Made by a program: the position numbers and the translations under genes
Notes under the pieces: model-generated
Seen by the model: the letters and a program-made list of their open reading frames with translations, nothing else
What the model was told of the DNA's origin: nothing
Database searches by the model: none
Source of the DNA: Rufibacter hautae
Lineage (GTDB): Bacteria > Bacteroidota > Bacteroidia > Cytophagales > Hymenobacteraceae
DNA: 64,000 nt
NCBI RefSeq assembly: GCF_008271695.1
Contig: NZ_VKKY01000001.1
Span: 558,001 to 622,000, forward strand
Direction: 5' to 3'
Shown: positions 7,670-16,260 of the stretch, one piece after another
Layout of the letters: every line of letters starts with the position of its first letter
Position numbering within the stretch: position 1 is the stretch's first letter

Positions 7670-10072
7670 CTACAGGTTTGGGGTGATAGAGAACCGCAGG
7701 TTTTGGGTGCCCAGAAACCCGTTTTTGGTGTACGCCTCCACTTCTACCTCAAACTCACCGATGTCATCTGAGGTGTAGAAACTGATGGTTCCCTGCCCTT
7801 TGGCATCTGTGGCAACAGAGGGTGCCCAGAACAGCATGCTCCTTAAATCGGGCGCCGGCGAAGGGGTGTTGTATTCATAGGAAGGCGTCTTGAAAGCGTG
7901 CAAAGGAGCCATTCCGGCCCAGGCCAGAGTCTGGTTGTTCTGGAATTCTCTGGGGCTGGGATGCGGGGCATTGGTGGTGATGGACAGCACCCCGTGGCGC
8001 GCTATCATGCCTAGGTTTCTGAGTTTACGCTGGGCATAGAATAGATCTATCTTCTTGATGGCCGTGCCAGGCAATTGCAGGATCCAATCATTGTTCAAGG
8101 TAGGCACCCCATCCAGGAAATACAGCGGATGCTCTTTGTAGCGGGCTCCGCTCCTCTCGGGAGAGAAAATCCGGATGCTGCGTCCTTTGTCATTCTCTAC
8201 CACACTGGCCAGCGGAATGGTTTCTTTTATCACCTCGGCCAGGTCTTTGAAGGTCACATACTGGCTCATGTCAAAAGACTGGTCTGGCGTACCCAACTCT
8301 TCCAGTAAGGCGTCGGTGCTATCTTTTTCCTGGGCAATGCCTCCCTTCACCCCGAAAAGTGCCGTGGCTTGTTTGCGCAGGGCGGTCTGTCTCAAGTACT
8401 GAGCCTCGGGCTCTGTTAACACCAATGGCAAGACCGGCGTCTTTGCAAAGGAAGGCAGGTTGGTCCACACCAGGTTGGCGTCTTTGACCCTTTCCCCGGA
8501 GCGCAGCACCTCAAACGTAAATTGGTCTGGGCTCACGAAATCAGGCGACTGAAACACAAAGTTGCCATCTGGCCCGGGTGTCTGAAGCATGGGCTCGGTG
8601 CTACCCCGGCCAAACATCAGCAAGGTGGTAGTAGGCACCGGGGCGCCTTTGTCATCCACTACTTTCCCCGCAATGGATAAGGTGAGCGCGGTATCTGGCT
8701 GCGCCTGCTGCGCTGGACCAGCCACAAAGTTGCGAAACGGCGTTTGGGCCAGCAGTGCACCCTCTAGGGTAGAATCAACTGCTGGCGCCAGGGCTTTTGT
8801 TAACCCCTGCCGGGGCGCCACACCTTGAAAGATTTCCCGCTCCAAAGAGGAAGCATACAGTTCCTGTGACTGTGCACGAGGGCGCACCGCAAAAGCCAGG
8901 GAAGCGTCTACCGGTTTACCAGCTGCATCTGTCACCAAAGCGGTCACGCGCACGGGCTCGCGGCGGCCATACCGTATTCTGTCTGTTTTCAGTTGGATGC
9001 GCAGCTGTCTGGGGTGTTGTACCAGAACAAACCGCTGGGCCTCTACCTGCCCATCTGCGTTGGCCACGGTGAAGGTTAATAATCCGGCAGGTAGTCTATG
9101 CACTGGAATCATGATCTCAGCGCCTTCTGCGCGGTTCAGTTTTTCTTCCGCTGTCAGAACCGTTTTGCCCTCGGCAAGCACTTTGACCTGCACCCGTTTA
9201 TCGCCTCTTTTTTGAATCCAGGTCGAATTCGGGAGCAGTCTTACGTGCAGCGCACTATCGGTTTGGGGCTGCATCCGAAGGCTTATGCCTTGGGCTTCTA
9301 CCGCCGGGAATTTGCTTTCTCTTAGTACGGCCGTGGTGTTTCTGTTTTCCAGCACCATCTGGTACTGCTGGCCCTCCTGCGGGGTAAACTGCACCAGGGC
9401 CACTCCTTCCTGGTTTGTCTGGAATACCGTTGCGGCTCCCGCAGCACCCATGATCCGGCCTTTGGTGGCTACGCCGTTGCCTTCCTGGTTTGTGGCTTTG
9501 ATAGCCAGCCGGTTTTCTACCTGTGCTACCAGTTTACCACCCTCGGGGAAGGCCTGCAAGTTCACGGCGGTTGGTTTATTCAAAGACTCTGGATCAACTT
9601 TGGCTTTGGCAGTGGCTGGGCCCAGAACCCTTAATCTGGTCTGAAAAGCGTCTTTCTTGCCGCCTGGTATCATCGCCGGAGTGTAAGCTATAACCGCATA
9701 CTGGCCGCGTGACAGGGTATCTGGCAAGACAAAGCTTCCGGTGGCCATCCCCTGCGTGATGGGGAACCGGAGGTGCTGGGTAGTGCCCGGAACTGTCGTT
9801 TTAAACTCGATTTCCAGAATCTGGCTCTGAAACGTGGGTTGCAGGGAGGCAGCCGCGAAAACGTAGGCTTTGAACCTGACGGTGTCGCCGCTGGCGTAGT
9901 AGGGCTGGGAAAAGCGCACGTGGACCTGCTCCTCACCTTCTCTTTGGGCCAATATTCCTTTCCAGGAACCAGACCGCCAAGTAAAGGCCATTAACGGGAG
10001 CAGAAGTAACAGGAACAATAGTGCTGGTTTAGATCTTTCCAGACACTTTCTAAGGGTAATGCTTGGGCTCAT
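7670..10072 (-). CDS. MG2/macroglobulin-like cell-envelope protein with plug-like segment
   Basis: An 800-residue exported protein with an N-terminal hydrophobic signal (PALLFLLLLLPLMAF). A macroglobulin MG2-type beta domain follows (HVRFSQPYYASGDTVRFKAY, then GQYAVIAYTP), with further beta-sandwich modules. Near residues 620-690 is a stretch resembling a TonB-receptor plug (HPLYFLDGVPTLNND ... RHGVLSITTNA). The C-terminus carries the macroglobulin-type element FWAPSVATDAKGQGTISFYT. It is the last gene of a three-gene operon, 4 nt after the DUF4249 gene, so it probably works at the outer membrane with that receptor and lipoprotein. No thioester motif is visible. The function is inferred only. 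Confidence 0.75.
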   Translation of the reverse strand: MSPSITLRKCLERSKPALLFLLLLLPLMAFTWRSGSWKGILAQREGEEQVHVRFSQPYYASGDTVRFKAYVFAAASLQPTFQSQILEIEFKTTVPGTTQHLRFPITQGMATGSFVLPDTLSRGQYAVIAYTPAMIPGGKKDAFQTRLRVLGPATAKAKVDPESLNKPTAVNLQAFPEGGKLVAQVENRLAIKATNQEGNGVATKGRIMGAAGAATVFQTNQEGVALVQFTPQEGQQYQMVLENRNTTAVLRESKFPAVEAQGISLRMQPQTDSALHVRLLPNSTWIQKRGDKRVQVKVLAEGKTVLTAEEKLNRAEGAEIMIPVHRLPAGLLTFTVANADGQVEAQRFVLVQHPRQLRIQLKTDRIRYGRREPVRVTALVTDAAGKPVDASLAFAVRPRAQSQELYASSLEREIFQGVAPRQGLTKALAPAVDSTLEGALLAQTPFRNFVAGPAQQAQPDTALTLSIAGKVVDDKGAPVPTTTLLMFGRGSTEPMLQTPGPDGNFVFQSPDFVSPDQFTFEVLRSGERVKDANLVWTNLPSFAKTPVLPLVLTEPEAQYLRQTALRKQATALFGVKGGIAQEKDSTDALLEELGTPDQSFDMSQYVTFKDLAEVIKETIPLASVVENDKGRSIRIFSPERSGARYKEHPLYFLDGVPTLNNDWILQLPGTAIKKIDLFYAQRKLRNLGMIARHGVLSITTNAPHPSPREFQNNQTLAWAGMAPLHAFKTPSYEYNTPSPAPDLRSMLFWAPSVATDAKGQGTISFYTSDDIGEFEVEVEAYTKNGFLGTQNLRFSITPNL

Positions 10073-10076
10073 ACTT

Positions 10077-11141
10077 TTACCAGAATGGGGGGCGAATGGT
10101 AGTACTGTACTTCATGGTGAGGCAATCATCGGGGTACTTCAAAAGCGGCGGTACCACCGGCACCTCAGACCGATTGATGAAGATGGCATTTCTGGTAACC
10201 GCTGAAGCCCCGAAAAACCCATACACCGTTTCATCTGGATCAGTGGTGCTGGACAGGTTGCCTCTGGGGTTGGCCGGAGGCGGATCTAACACAGAACCGG
10301 TGTTGCGGGTCTGGGTGATGAAAACCCGCCAGAAATCATAGGCCTCAGGAGAAACCGAGTATTGGGTCACCTCCAGATGATACCGCACATTGATGTTCTC
10401 GGCTGTCAAAGGCAGGTACCCAATGATCTGGCGGTAACGGTTGCCGTCAAACAAGCGGTCTTCGCCCACTTCGGTGACCTTGGTGGTATCATAGATGTAA
10501 CAGGTCTTGCAGCAGGGTTTGGGCATTGGGATAGGGCCGCTGCCCAGCGGAGGCCAGTACTCATAGTCCCAGGGCTGGGTGGAAACCTCGAAAATTCCCC
10601 GCCACTCCCATCGGTAGTAATTTCTCTCCCGAGCAGGGTCGGTTACATCCACCGAGACCTCGTAGCGGTAATTGGGCGTGTCTTCCCCCTCTTTCACGGG
10701 CACTTTCTGGAATTGCAATTGGATGTTTTCTACCGGAGGGCTGGCGGTGAGCAACTGCGCGGTGGAGGTATAGGCCCGGCCGTCTTTGAGCTTCACATGC
10801 AGGGTATATGCTTCACCTACCTTCCCCCGCATGCCGCTGGGCGAGGTCTTGAAGATGCCCAATCCGTGCTCCATCAAGATTTCCCGTTCGCCGGCACTGC
10901 TGCTTATTTCTACCTGGGCTCTTTCCAGTTCCTCATCCTTCAGCCCGGTGGGTCTTCCGTAGGGCGAGGTCATGGAGAGTTTCACGGTGTAAGGCCCAGG
11001 TTCATTTGTCACCAAGCCCTCTACCACCAGGCTCCTCACGTTGGCGGGCAGTTTTAAGTCAACGGGTTCTACGCAGGAGAAAAGCACGAGCGATAGAAGC
11101 CAGAGAAAGCTGTATTTCAAACCAATTTTATACGTTGCCAT
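10077..11141 (-). CDS. DUF4249 domain lipoprotein
   Basis: A 354-residue lipoprotein with the signal SFLWLLSLVLFSCVEP; the lipobox Cys is in LFSC. It matches DUF4249 in having an early 'LVVEGLVTNEPGPYTVKLS' beta strand, a middle YRYEVSVDVTDPARERNYYRWEW block and the late VTQYSVSPEAYDFWRVF block. A CCKTC cluster sits in the middle. In Bacteroidota this family nearly always follows a TonB-dependent receptor, as here with a 6-nt gap. It is probably a surface or periplasmic partner of that receptor. The ligand is unknown. Confidence 0.85.
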   Translation of the reverse strand: MATYKIGLKYSFLWLLSLVLFSCVEPVDLKLPANVRSLVVEGLVTNEPGPYTVKLSMTSPYGRPTGLKDEELERAQVEISSSAGEREILMEHGLGIFKTSPSGMRGKVGEAYTLHVKLKDGRAYTSTAQLLTASPPVENIQLQFQKVPVKEGEDTPNYRYEVSVDVTDPARERNYYRWEWRGIFEVSTQPWDYEYWPPLGSGPIPMPKPCCKTCYIYDTTKVTEVGEDRLFDGNRYRQIIGYLPLTAENINVRYHLEVTQYSVSPEAYDFWRVFITQTRNTGSVLDPPPANPRGNLSSTTDPDETVYGFFGASAVTRNAIFINRSEVPVVPPLLKYPDDCLTMKYSTTIRPPFW

Positions 11142-11147
11142 GGGGGA

Positions 11148-13850
11148 CTAGAATTTGAAGTCATACGTAATGGAAGGCAGGGGCACCCCCACCACGGAGA
11201 GCTTGTACCCTTGGGGCGGGGCGCCCACATCGCGCCGGAAGAAGACCGAGTAGGCATTCTGGCGACCGTACACATTGTACACCGACACGCTCCAGCGGCC
11301 CTCCCATTTTTTATCTTTCCGGTGATTGGGCTCTATGCTCATGGACAGGTCCAGGCGGTGGTAGTCTGGGATGCGGGCCTGGTTGCGGTCTCCGTATACC
11401 GGCACCTCTACCCCCCCAACCATGTACAGCCCAATGGGGGCCGTGGTAGGCCTACCGGAGCTATAGATGAAGTTAGAGGTAAACGCCAGCCGTTTGGTTA
11501 ACTGGTAAGCGGCCACGATAGAAACGGTGTGCGGCTTGTCATAATTGGTAGGGTAAAAAGCCCCTTTGTTCACCTGCTCCTCGGGGAAGGTCCCGTTCAC
11601 CTGAATCTCTGATCTGGAATAGGTATAGCTGGCCCATCCGGTTAAATCGCCCTGCTTTTTCGCAAGTTGCACCTCCACGCCGTAGGTGCGGCCTTTACCT
11701 GGCAATAAATCAGCTTCAATGGTAGGGTTCAGCCAAAGCTCCGCGCCTTCTTTGTAGTCCAGCTGGTTCTGGATGCGCTTGTAATAAGGCTCTACTGAGA
11801 ATTCAATGGAATTGCCCGAGAAGTTGTGGAAGTACCCAATAGACCACTGGTCGGCTACCTGCGGTTTCAGGTGCGTGTTACTCGTTTGCCAGAAATCAAT
11901 GGGTGCAACCGCCATCGCGCCTGAGATCAGGTGCAGGTACTGCCGCATGCGCTGGTAACCTGCCTTAATGGAATTGACCTCTGTGATGCTGTATTTCACC
12001 GAGACGCGGGGTTCCAGGCCATGGTAGAACGCAATTCCTTCCCCAGACCCGTAAGACAGCGTATCTGTGATGGTACGTTCCTGTTTGGGCTGACCCGGCG
12101 CATACACATACACCGGCCCTGGCCCGCGGTTCTGGTAAAAAGAATACCTTAGCCCCAGCATAACCGTCCACTGCGGGGTGATGGTGTATTCATCACTGGC
12201 GAAGATGCCGCCTTCTATGGCCTGGTTCTGGGTGAGGGTAATGGGGTTCACGCCGGAGTTGGCTGAGGCCGGTTCCAGTTTGCCCGGCTGGAAGGTATGG
12301 TAACTTCCTTCCGCGCCAAACCCCAGCTGGTGCTGGCGGGCATCGTAGTTTCCTTCGGCTTTTATGCTCGCTGACCAGATGCCGTTGCTGAACTTGGAGG
12401 CATTGGTAGAGTCCTGGTCCTGGATACCGAACCGGTATTTACTGAACACCCCGCTCAAAGAACCTACCAACTGCTCGCTGAAGGAGTGGGTGTGTTTCAA
12501 CGAAGCGCCTATGTTCTGCCAGGAGTAGATACTGTCTTGGGTGAACCCGAAGGAGTCATGGCTCAGGTAACTGTTGAAACTGGTTTTATCTTTGGGACTG
12601 AAGATATGAGTCACGTTGGCGTTGCCGTCATAGAAAGCCGCGTGGGTCTGGCTTAGCTGTTTGTCTTTGAGGCTATGCAGCACCCAGTTGGGGTAAGAAG
12701 CCCGGCCCGCCACCAGGAAAGTAGTCTTTGGGGAAAACAACGGACCTTCCAGGGCCAGACGGCTGGTGATAGGCCCCACCCCTCCGTTCCCCTTGAGTTT
12801 AGTGTTCTGGCCCTCCTTTTGCTGCACCTCCAGCACCGAGGATAACCGCCCGCCGTATTTGGGGGGAATCCCGCCCCGGTAAAAGGTAAGGTCCTTGACC
12901 ACATCTGGGTTGAAGACCGAAAAGAAGCCGAAAAGATGCGACGGGTTATAGATGGGAATTTGGCCCATGAGCAAAAGGTTCTGGTCAGAGCCGCCGCCCC
13001 TAACGTTGAAACCCGCCGAGCCCTCGCCCACCGAACTAACGCCGGGCAGCAGCAGTACACTCTTTACCACGTCTACCTCGCCCATGAATGTGGGCATTTT
13101 CCTGATCACGCCAATGTTGAGTTTGTTCATGCCCAACTGCGCGCTGTTCACGTTGCGGTCATTCATGCCATCGGCGCGCACTTCCACCTCATTCAGGGCC
13201 ACCACCGATTGGTAGAGCTGCAGGTTCAGGGTTCCGGCGGCATACAGGCCCACCTGCCTTTCCTCGGGTAATAACTCAATGGATTTGTACGATACCAGGT
13301 GCTCGCCCATGGGCAGCAGAAGCCGGTACTCGCCATTAGCATCGGTTTGGTCGCCAATGGCCAAAGACGGCACAGAAACGGTAGCACCCACCACCGGTTC
13401 ACCGGTTTTGGCACTGGTGACCTTCCCGCGTAGAACCACCTTCTTATCTTCCTGGGCGTTTTTTGGCAACCCGAAGAGCAGTCGGTTCAGGGGTTTGCCT
13501 TCATTGTCTTTGTAGACGATGGCCGGATGGTGGGCCGCCGACGGAAACAGCATCACCGCATAGTTATGGTACCAGGCGGCCTCCAGGTCTGTGTTTTCCA
13601 GCAAGGCCTCCACCACGGCGGTCACTTTCTCGCGCTCAAAGCTCTGGGTCACCTTCAAGTTGGTCACCCACTCTGGCTTAAAGTAAAACCTGACCGGGGT
13701 TTTGGCCTGTATTTCTTCCAGAACCTGGGTGAGCGGGGCTTGTTTGTAACTACCCGTGAAAAGGATTTCTGTTGGAACCTGGGCATAGCCACCCAGGGAA
13801 AAAAGAAAAATCAGCACGAAGAGCCAGCAACGGCGGGGGAGAATGATCAT
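11148..13850 (-). CDS. TonB-dependent outer-membrane receptor with STN and carboxypeptidase-like domains
   Basis: A 900-residue receptor. After the signal peptide (LFVLIFLFSLGGYAQ) comes an STN-like domain (APLTQVLEEIQAKTPVRFYF, residues about 25-105). A carboxypeptidase-regulatory-like beta domain follows (LRGKVTSAKTGEPVVGATV, about 140-215). The plug (VVKSVLLLPGVSSVGEGSAG and FNVRGGGSDQNLLLMGQIPI) precedes a 22-strand-type barrel ending in ITYDFKF. The N-terminal STN domain often contacts an anti-sigma factor, but no sigma/anti-sigma pair lies nearby. It is the first gene of the operon with DUF4249 and MG2 proteins. The ligand is not predictable. Confidence 0.9.
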   Translation of the reverse strand: MIILPRRCWLFVLIFLFSLGGYAQVPTEILFTGSYKQAPLTQVLEEIQAKTPVRFYFKPEWVTNLKVTQSFEREKVTAVVEALLENTDLEAAWYHNYAVMLFPSAAHHPAIVYKDNEGKPLNRLLFGLPKNAQEDKKVVLRGKVTSAKTGEPVVGATVSVPSLAIGDQTDANGEYRLLLPMGEHLVSYKSIELLPEERQVGLYAAGTLNLQLYQSVVALNEVEVRADGMNDRNVNSAQLGMNKLNIGVIRKMPTFMGEVDVVKSVLLLPGVSSVGEGSAGFNVRGGGSDQNLLLMGQIPIYNPSHLFGFFSVFNPDVVKDLTFYRGGIPPKYGGRLSSVLEVQQKEGQNTKLKGNGGVGPITSRLALEGPLFSPKTTFLVAGRASYPNWVLHSLKDKQLSQTHAAFYDGNANVTHIFSPKDKTSFNSYLSHDSFGFTQDSIYSWQNIGASLKHTHSFSEQLVGSLSGVFSKYRFGIQDQDSTNASKFSNGIWSASIKAEGNYDARQHQLGFGAEGSYHTFQPGKLEPASANSGVNPITLTQNQAIEGGIFASDEYTITPQWTVMLGLRYSFYQNRGPGPVYVYAPGQPKQERTITDTLSYGSGEGIAFYHGLEPRVSVKYSITEVNSIKAGYQRMRQYLHLISGAMAVAPIDFWQTSNTHLKPQVADQWSIGYFHNFSGNSIEFSVEPYYKRIQNQLDYKEGAELWLNPTIEADLLPGKGRTYGVEVQLAKKQGDLTGWASYTYSRSEIQVNGTFPEEQVNKGAFYPTNYDKPHTVSIVAAYQLTKRLAFTSNFIYSSGRPTTAPIGLYMVGGVEVPVYGDRNQARIPDYHRLDLSMSIEPNHRKDKKWEGRWSVSVYNVYGRQNAYSVFFRRDVGAPPQGYKLSVVGVPLPSITYDFKF

Positions 13851-13987
13851 AGGTTAGGGGCAAGCTTGAGGGAAACTCCAATACGGGAACAATTTATATA
13901 TTCAAAACGGTATATACATGTTAATTTTCACCTGAACTCATATACATTTACAGGCCGCCAGAAGCAGAACGCTTACCCCGTACCGGG

Positions 13988-14515
13988 TTATTGCTTCTCC
14001 TCCCCTTCCTGGAACCAACTGGCGTACAGCACATAGTTGTCAGCAGTTTGGGCCATGCCCGAGATTTGTTCCTGGGTAAGTGCTTTCACTTTCTTGGCGG
14101 GCACCCCGGCGTAGATGAAGCCCCCCTCACAGATGGATTTCTCCAGCACTACCGCACCCGCGGCGATAATGGTGTGCTCCTGCACCAAGGCATTGTCCAT
14201 GACAATGGCTCCCATGCCAATGAGCACGTTGTCTTCAATGGTGCAGCCGTGCACAATGGCGTTGTGCCCAACGCTCACATTGCTGCCTATGAAAGTACCG
14301 GTCTTTTTGTAAGTACAGTGAATGACGGCGCCGTCCTGTATGTTGGTCTTGTTCCCGATGCGGATCTGGTTTACATCGCCGCGTACTACGGCGTTGAACC
14401 AAACGGTGCACTGGTCACCCAATACCACATCTCCCGCAATGGTGGCGTTGGGAGCCACAAAGCAATTTTCCCCTATAGTTGGGTGAACCCCTTTAACAGG
14501 TAAAATGTAGGACAT
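13988..14515 (-). CDS. Gamma carbonic anhydrase family protein (left-handed beta-helix)
   Basis: A 175-residue cytoplasmic protein with hexapeptide repeats forming a left-handed beta-helix (NATIAGDVVLGDQCTVWFNA and later turns). The three metal-ligand His of the YrdA/PaaY group are in VIHCTYK and VSVGHNAIVHGC. RGDVNQIRIGNKTNIQDG is the family core, and GVPAKKVK closes the helix. A C-terminal helix follows. Such proteins bind zinc or iron as trimers; true CO2 hydration is unproven for many members. The flanks suggest transcription alone. Confidence 0.9.
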   Translation of the reverse strand: MSYILPVKGVHPTIGENCFVAPNATIAGDVVLGDQCTVWFNAVVRGDVNQIRIGNKTNIQDGAVIHCTYKKTGTFIGSNVSVGHNAIVHGCTIEDNVLIGMGAIVMDNALVQEHTIIAAGAVVLEKSICEGGFIYAGVPAKKVKALTQEQISGMAQTADNYVLYASWFQEGEEKQ

Positions 14516-15141
14516 ATTCTAAGTTTAAGTGGAAGAAAAGCTGAATATCCCCCTAAACATACAGGATAAAAACATCATTTTCTGATAAACCAGACCATAC
14601 CTGAGAAGAATGCAACGGCTTTTCAGGCACAGCTTTGTTCATACACCCATTAGTCCTTTCTTGAGAAACCACCCCATCCTCTGACCTTTAGAAAGTTACG
14701 ACTGTTCGTTCTTTGGCATTGATTATAAGAATTTGTGTCCAAAACCGCAGCCGCTTGTATTCTGGCAAATTCGCCTGTCCTGCCTTTCCAGAGCAATCCG
14801 CTTTAAGGCGAAGTATTCTGGTAAATCCCTCTTTTTAAATAATGCGATCATCATTACAGGCCGTAAGACGCAACGCCATTCCTTATTATATCATAGAGTG
14901 AACGCCAGCAGTCTATCCCCAACAGGAACCTAAAAGCCAGAAAAAAGGCAAAAAAGTATCCGGCAAGGGGTAGCCACGCTTTTTATAGGACAGATGAACG
15001 GCAAATCACCCCTACTTACTGCTGCAGATTATTGAATATTTTTGAAAAAGAGCCTCAAAACAGAGCAAAGGGAAGAATACTCTGGGTGAAGCACGGAGAT
15101 GAAATAAGCCCTTTTTCAGGAAAATAGACCGAAAACGGGAT
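14516..15141. other. Intergenic region, 626 nt
   Basis: It contains the upstream flank of the gamma carbonic anhydrase gene and the 3' flank of the radical SAM gene. No gene or structured RNA is evident. Two palindrome-family sequences lie at its right end: a half copy at 15037-15065 and a fuller copy at 15105-15138. The rest is plain sequence in which I see nothing. Confidence 0.4.
15105..15138. repeat. Degenerate intergenic palindrome copy
   Basis: The core TTTTTCAGGAAAA is followed by GACCGAAAACGGG, with AAGCCC on the other side. It lies 4 nt beyond the radical SAM stop. A right-half copy lies 40 nt further on (15037-15065). Confidence 0.5.
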
Positions 15142-16122
15142 TTAGGAAAGCATGCGTTTCCAGGTGCCTTTCCGGAGGCTGTATTTAAGGGTGCTGGGCA
15201 GGGCTTTCCACCAGTAGCTGTTCATCTCCACCGCAAAACTAGGTTGCATGTAGCAGTTGATGGTGCAGCCTTCGCAGGCGGGCAGCCGTCCTTCCAGAGC
15301 AATGAGTTTCTTTACCTCGGGGGAGTTGTACAGCTCGTACAGGTTTCCTTGCACCGGGAACTTCTGCGCACCCAGGTGATAGCACGGTAAAACCAACTCG
15401 TTTTCCGGGGAAATAACCAGCGTAGAGGAGGCGGCTTTGCAGATGGGTTTGTCTATGTGGTTGCCGCCGTCTTTGCGCAACTGCACAAAAGCCTCATTCA
15501 AGTACACCCACTTCTTTTTGCTGAACGCCGATAAGTAATTCAGTTCCTCGGCAGAAAGCTGGTCGCCGGTCTCTACCTGGTTGTACTCAAAGGCGGGATT
15601 CAGGAGGAGCATGAGCTTGTTGGGCAGGCAAATCTCTTCGTACACCCGCTCCATCTGGTCCAGGTTGTGCTTGAAAACAGTGAACAGGATATCGGGGCGT
15701 TCGCCCAGGCTCTTGGCTATTTCAATGGATTGCAGCACAAAATCAAAACAGGCCACGCCGCGGCCGGTGTCATGCTCGGTCTTGTCTGCGGAGTCCAGGG
15801 AGAAGTGCAGCATGTCTACCTTGCCTTTGAGGCGCTCGGCCCACTTGGGGTACAAGAGTCCGTTAGTGGTAAGGGTGGTGATGAACCCCATGCTTTGGGC
15901 CACCTCCAGAAACTGGTCTATCTGCCGGTGCAGCAAGGGCTCGCCGCCGGTGAAGTCAATGACGTTCACGCCCAGTTTCTTCAGGTCAGCCAGATTTCTC
16001 TTAACATCCTCTAGTTGAATATAGGGGGATGGCTTTTCCCAGATGTCACAGAAAGAGCATTTGGCGTTACACCGGTAGGTAACGTAGTAATTGCACAGGA
16101 CGGGATGGGAAATTAAACGCAT
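15142..16122 (-). CDS. Radical SAM protein with SPASM-like cysteine tail
   Basis: A 326-residue radical SAM enzyme. The CX3CX2C cluster motif is CNAKCSFC (C18, C22, C25). FTGGEPLLH is the GGE SAM-binding motif, and TTNGLLYP and LHFSLDSAD are later barrel strands. The C-terminal half has more cysteines (KPICKAASS, LPCYHLGAQ, ACEGCTINCYMQPSF), consistent with an auxiliary cluster of SPASM or twitch type. No peptide substrate or partner gene is adjacent, so the reaction is unknown. It resembles HpnH-like or SPASM peptide-modifying enzymes only in general layout. The start is at the ATG at 16122, 9 residues before the conserved CNYYVTYRC. Confidence 0.85.
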   Translation of the reverse strand: MRLISHPVLCNYYVTYRCNAKCSFCDIWEKPSPYIQLEDVKRNLADLKKLGVNVIDFTGGEPLLHRQIDQFLEVAQSMGFITTLTTNGLLYPKWAERLKGKVDMLHFSLDSADKTEHDTGRGVACFDFVLQSIEIAKSLGERPDILFTVFKHNLDQMERVYEEICLPNKLMLLLNPAFEYNQVETGDQLSAEELNYLSAFSKKKWVYLNEAFVQLRKDGGNHIDKPICKAASSTLVISPENELVLPCYHLGAQKFPVQGNLYELYNSPEVKKLIALEGRLPACEGCTINCYMQPSFAVEMNSYWWKALPSTLKYSLRKGTWKRMLS

Positions 16123-16216
16123 ATTCTGTTAAACGGCTACCTTAGCACCTGCAAGGTACGCATTGCTGATGGAATTAAAACCAGTGGCGCCCCAAGCCCG
16201 AGTTTTCTGGCAAGAA

Positions 16217-16255
16217 CGTTTCTGAGCCGTTTTCCGGAAACCGAGTTAAAAATGG
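16217..16255. repeat. Degenerate intergenic palindrome copy
   Basis: ACGTTTCTGAGCCG and the core TTTTCCGGAAA are followed by CCGAGTTAAAAATGGG. It begins 6 nt after the stop of the TonB receptor gene, so it may form that mRNA's 3' hairpin. Confidence 0.5.
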
Positions 16256-16260
16256 GACAC

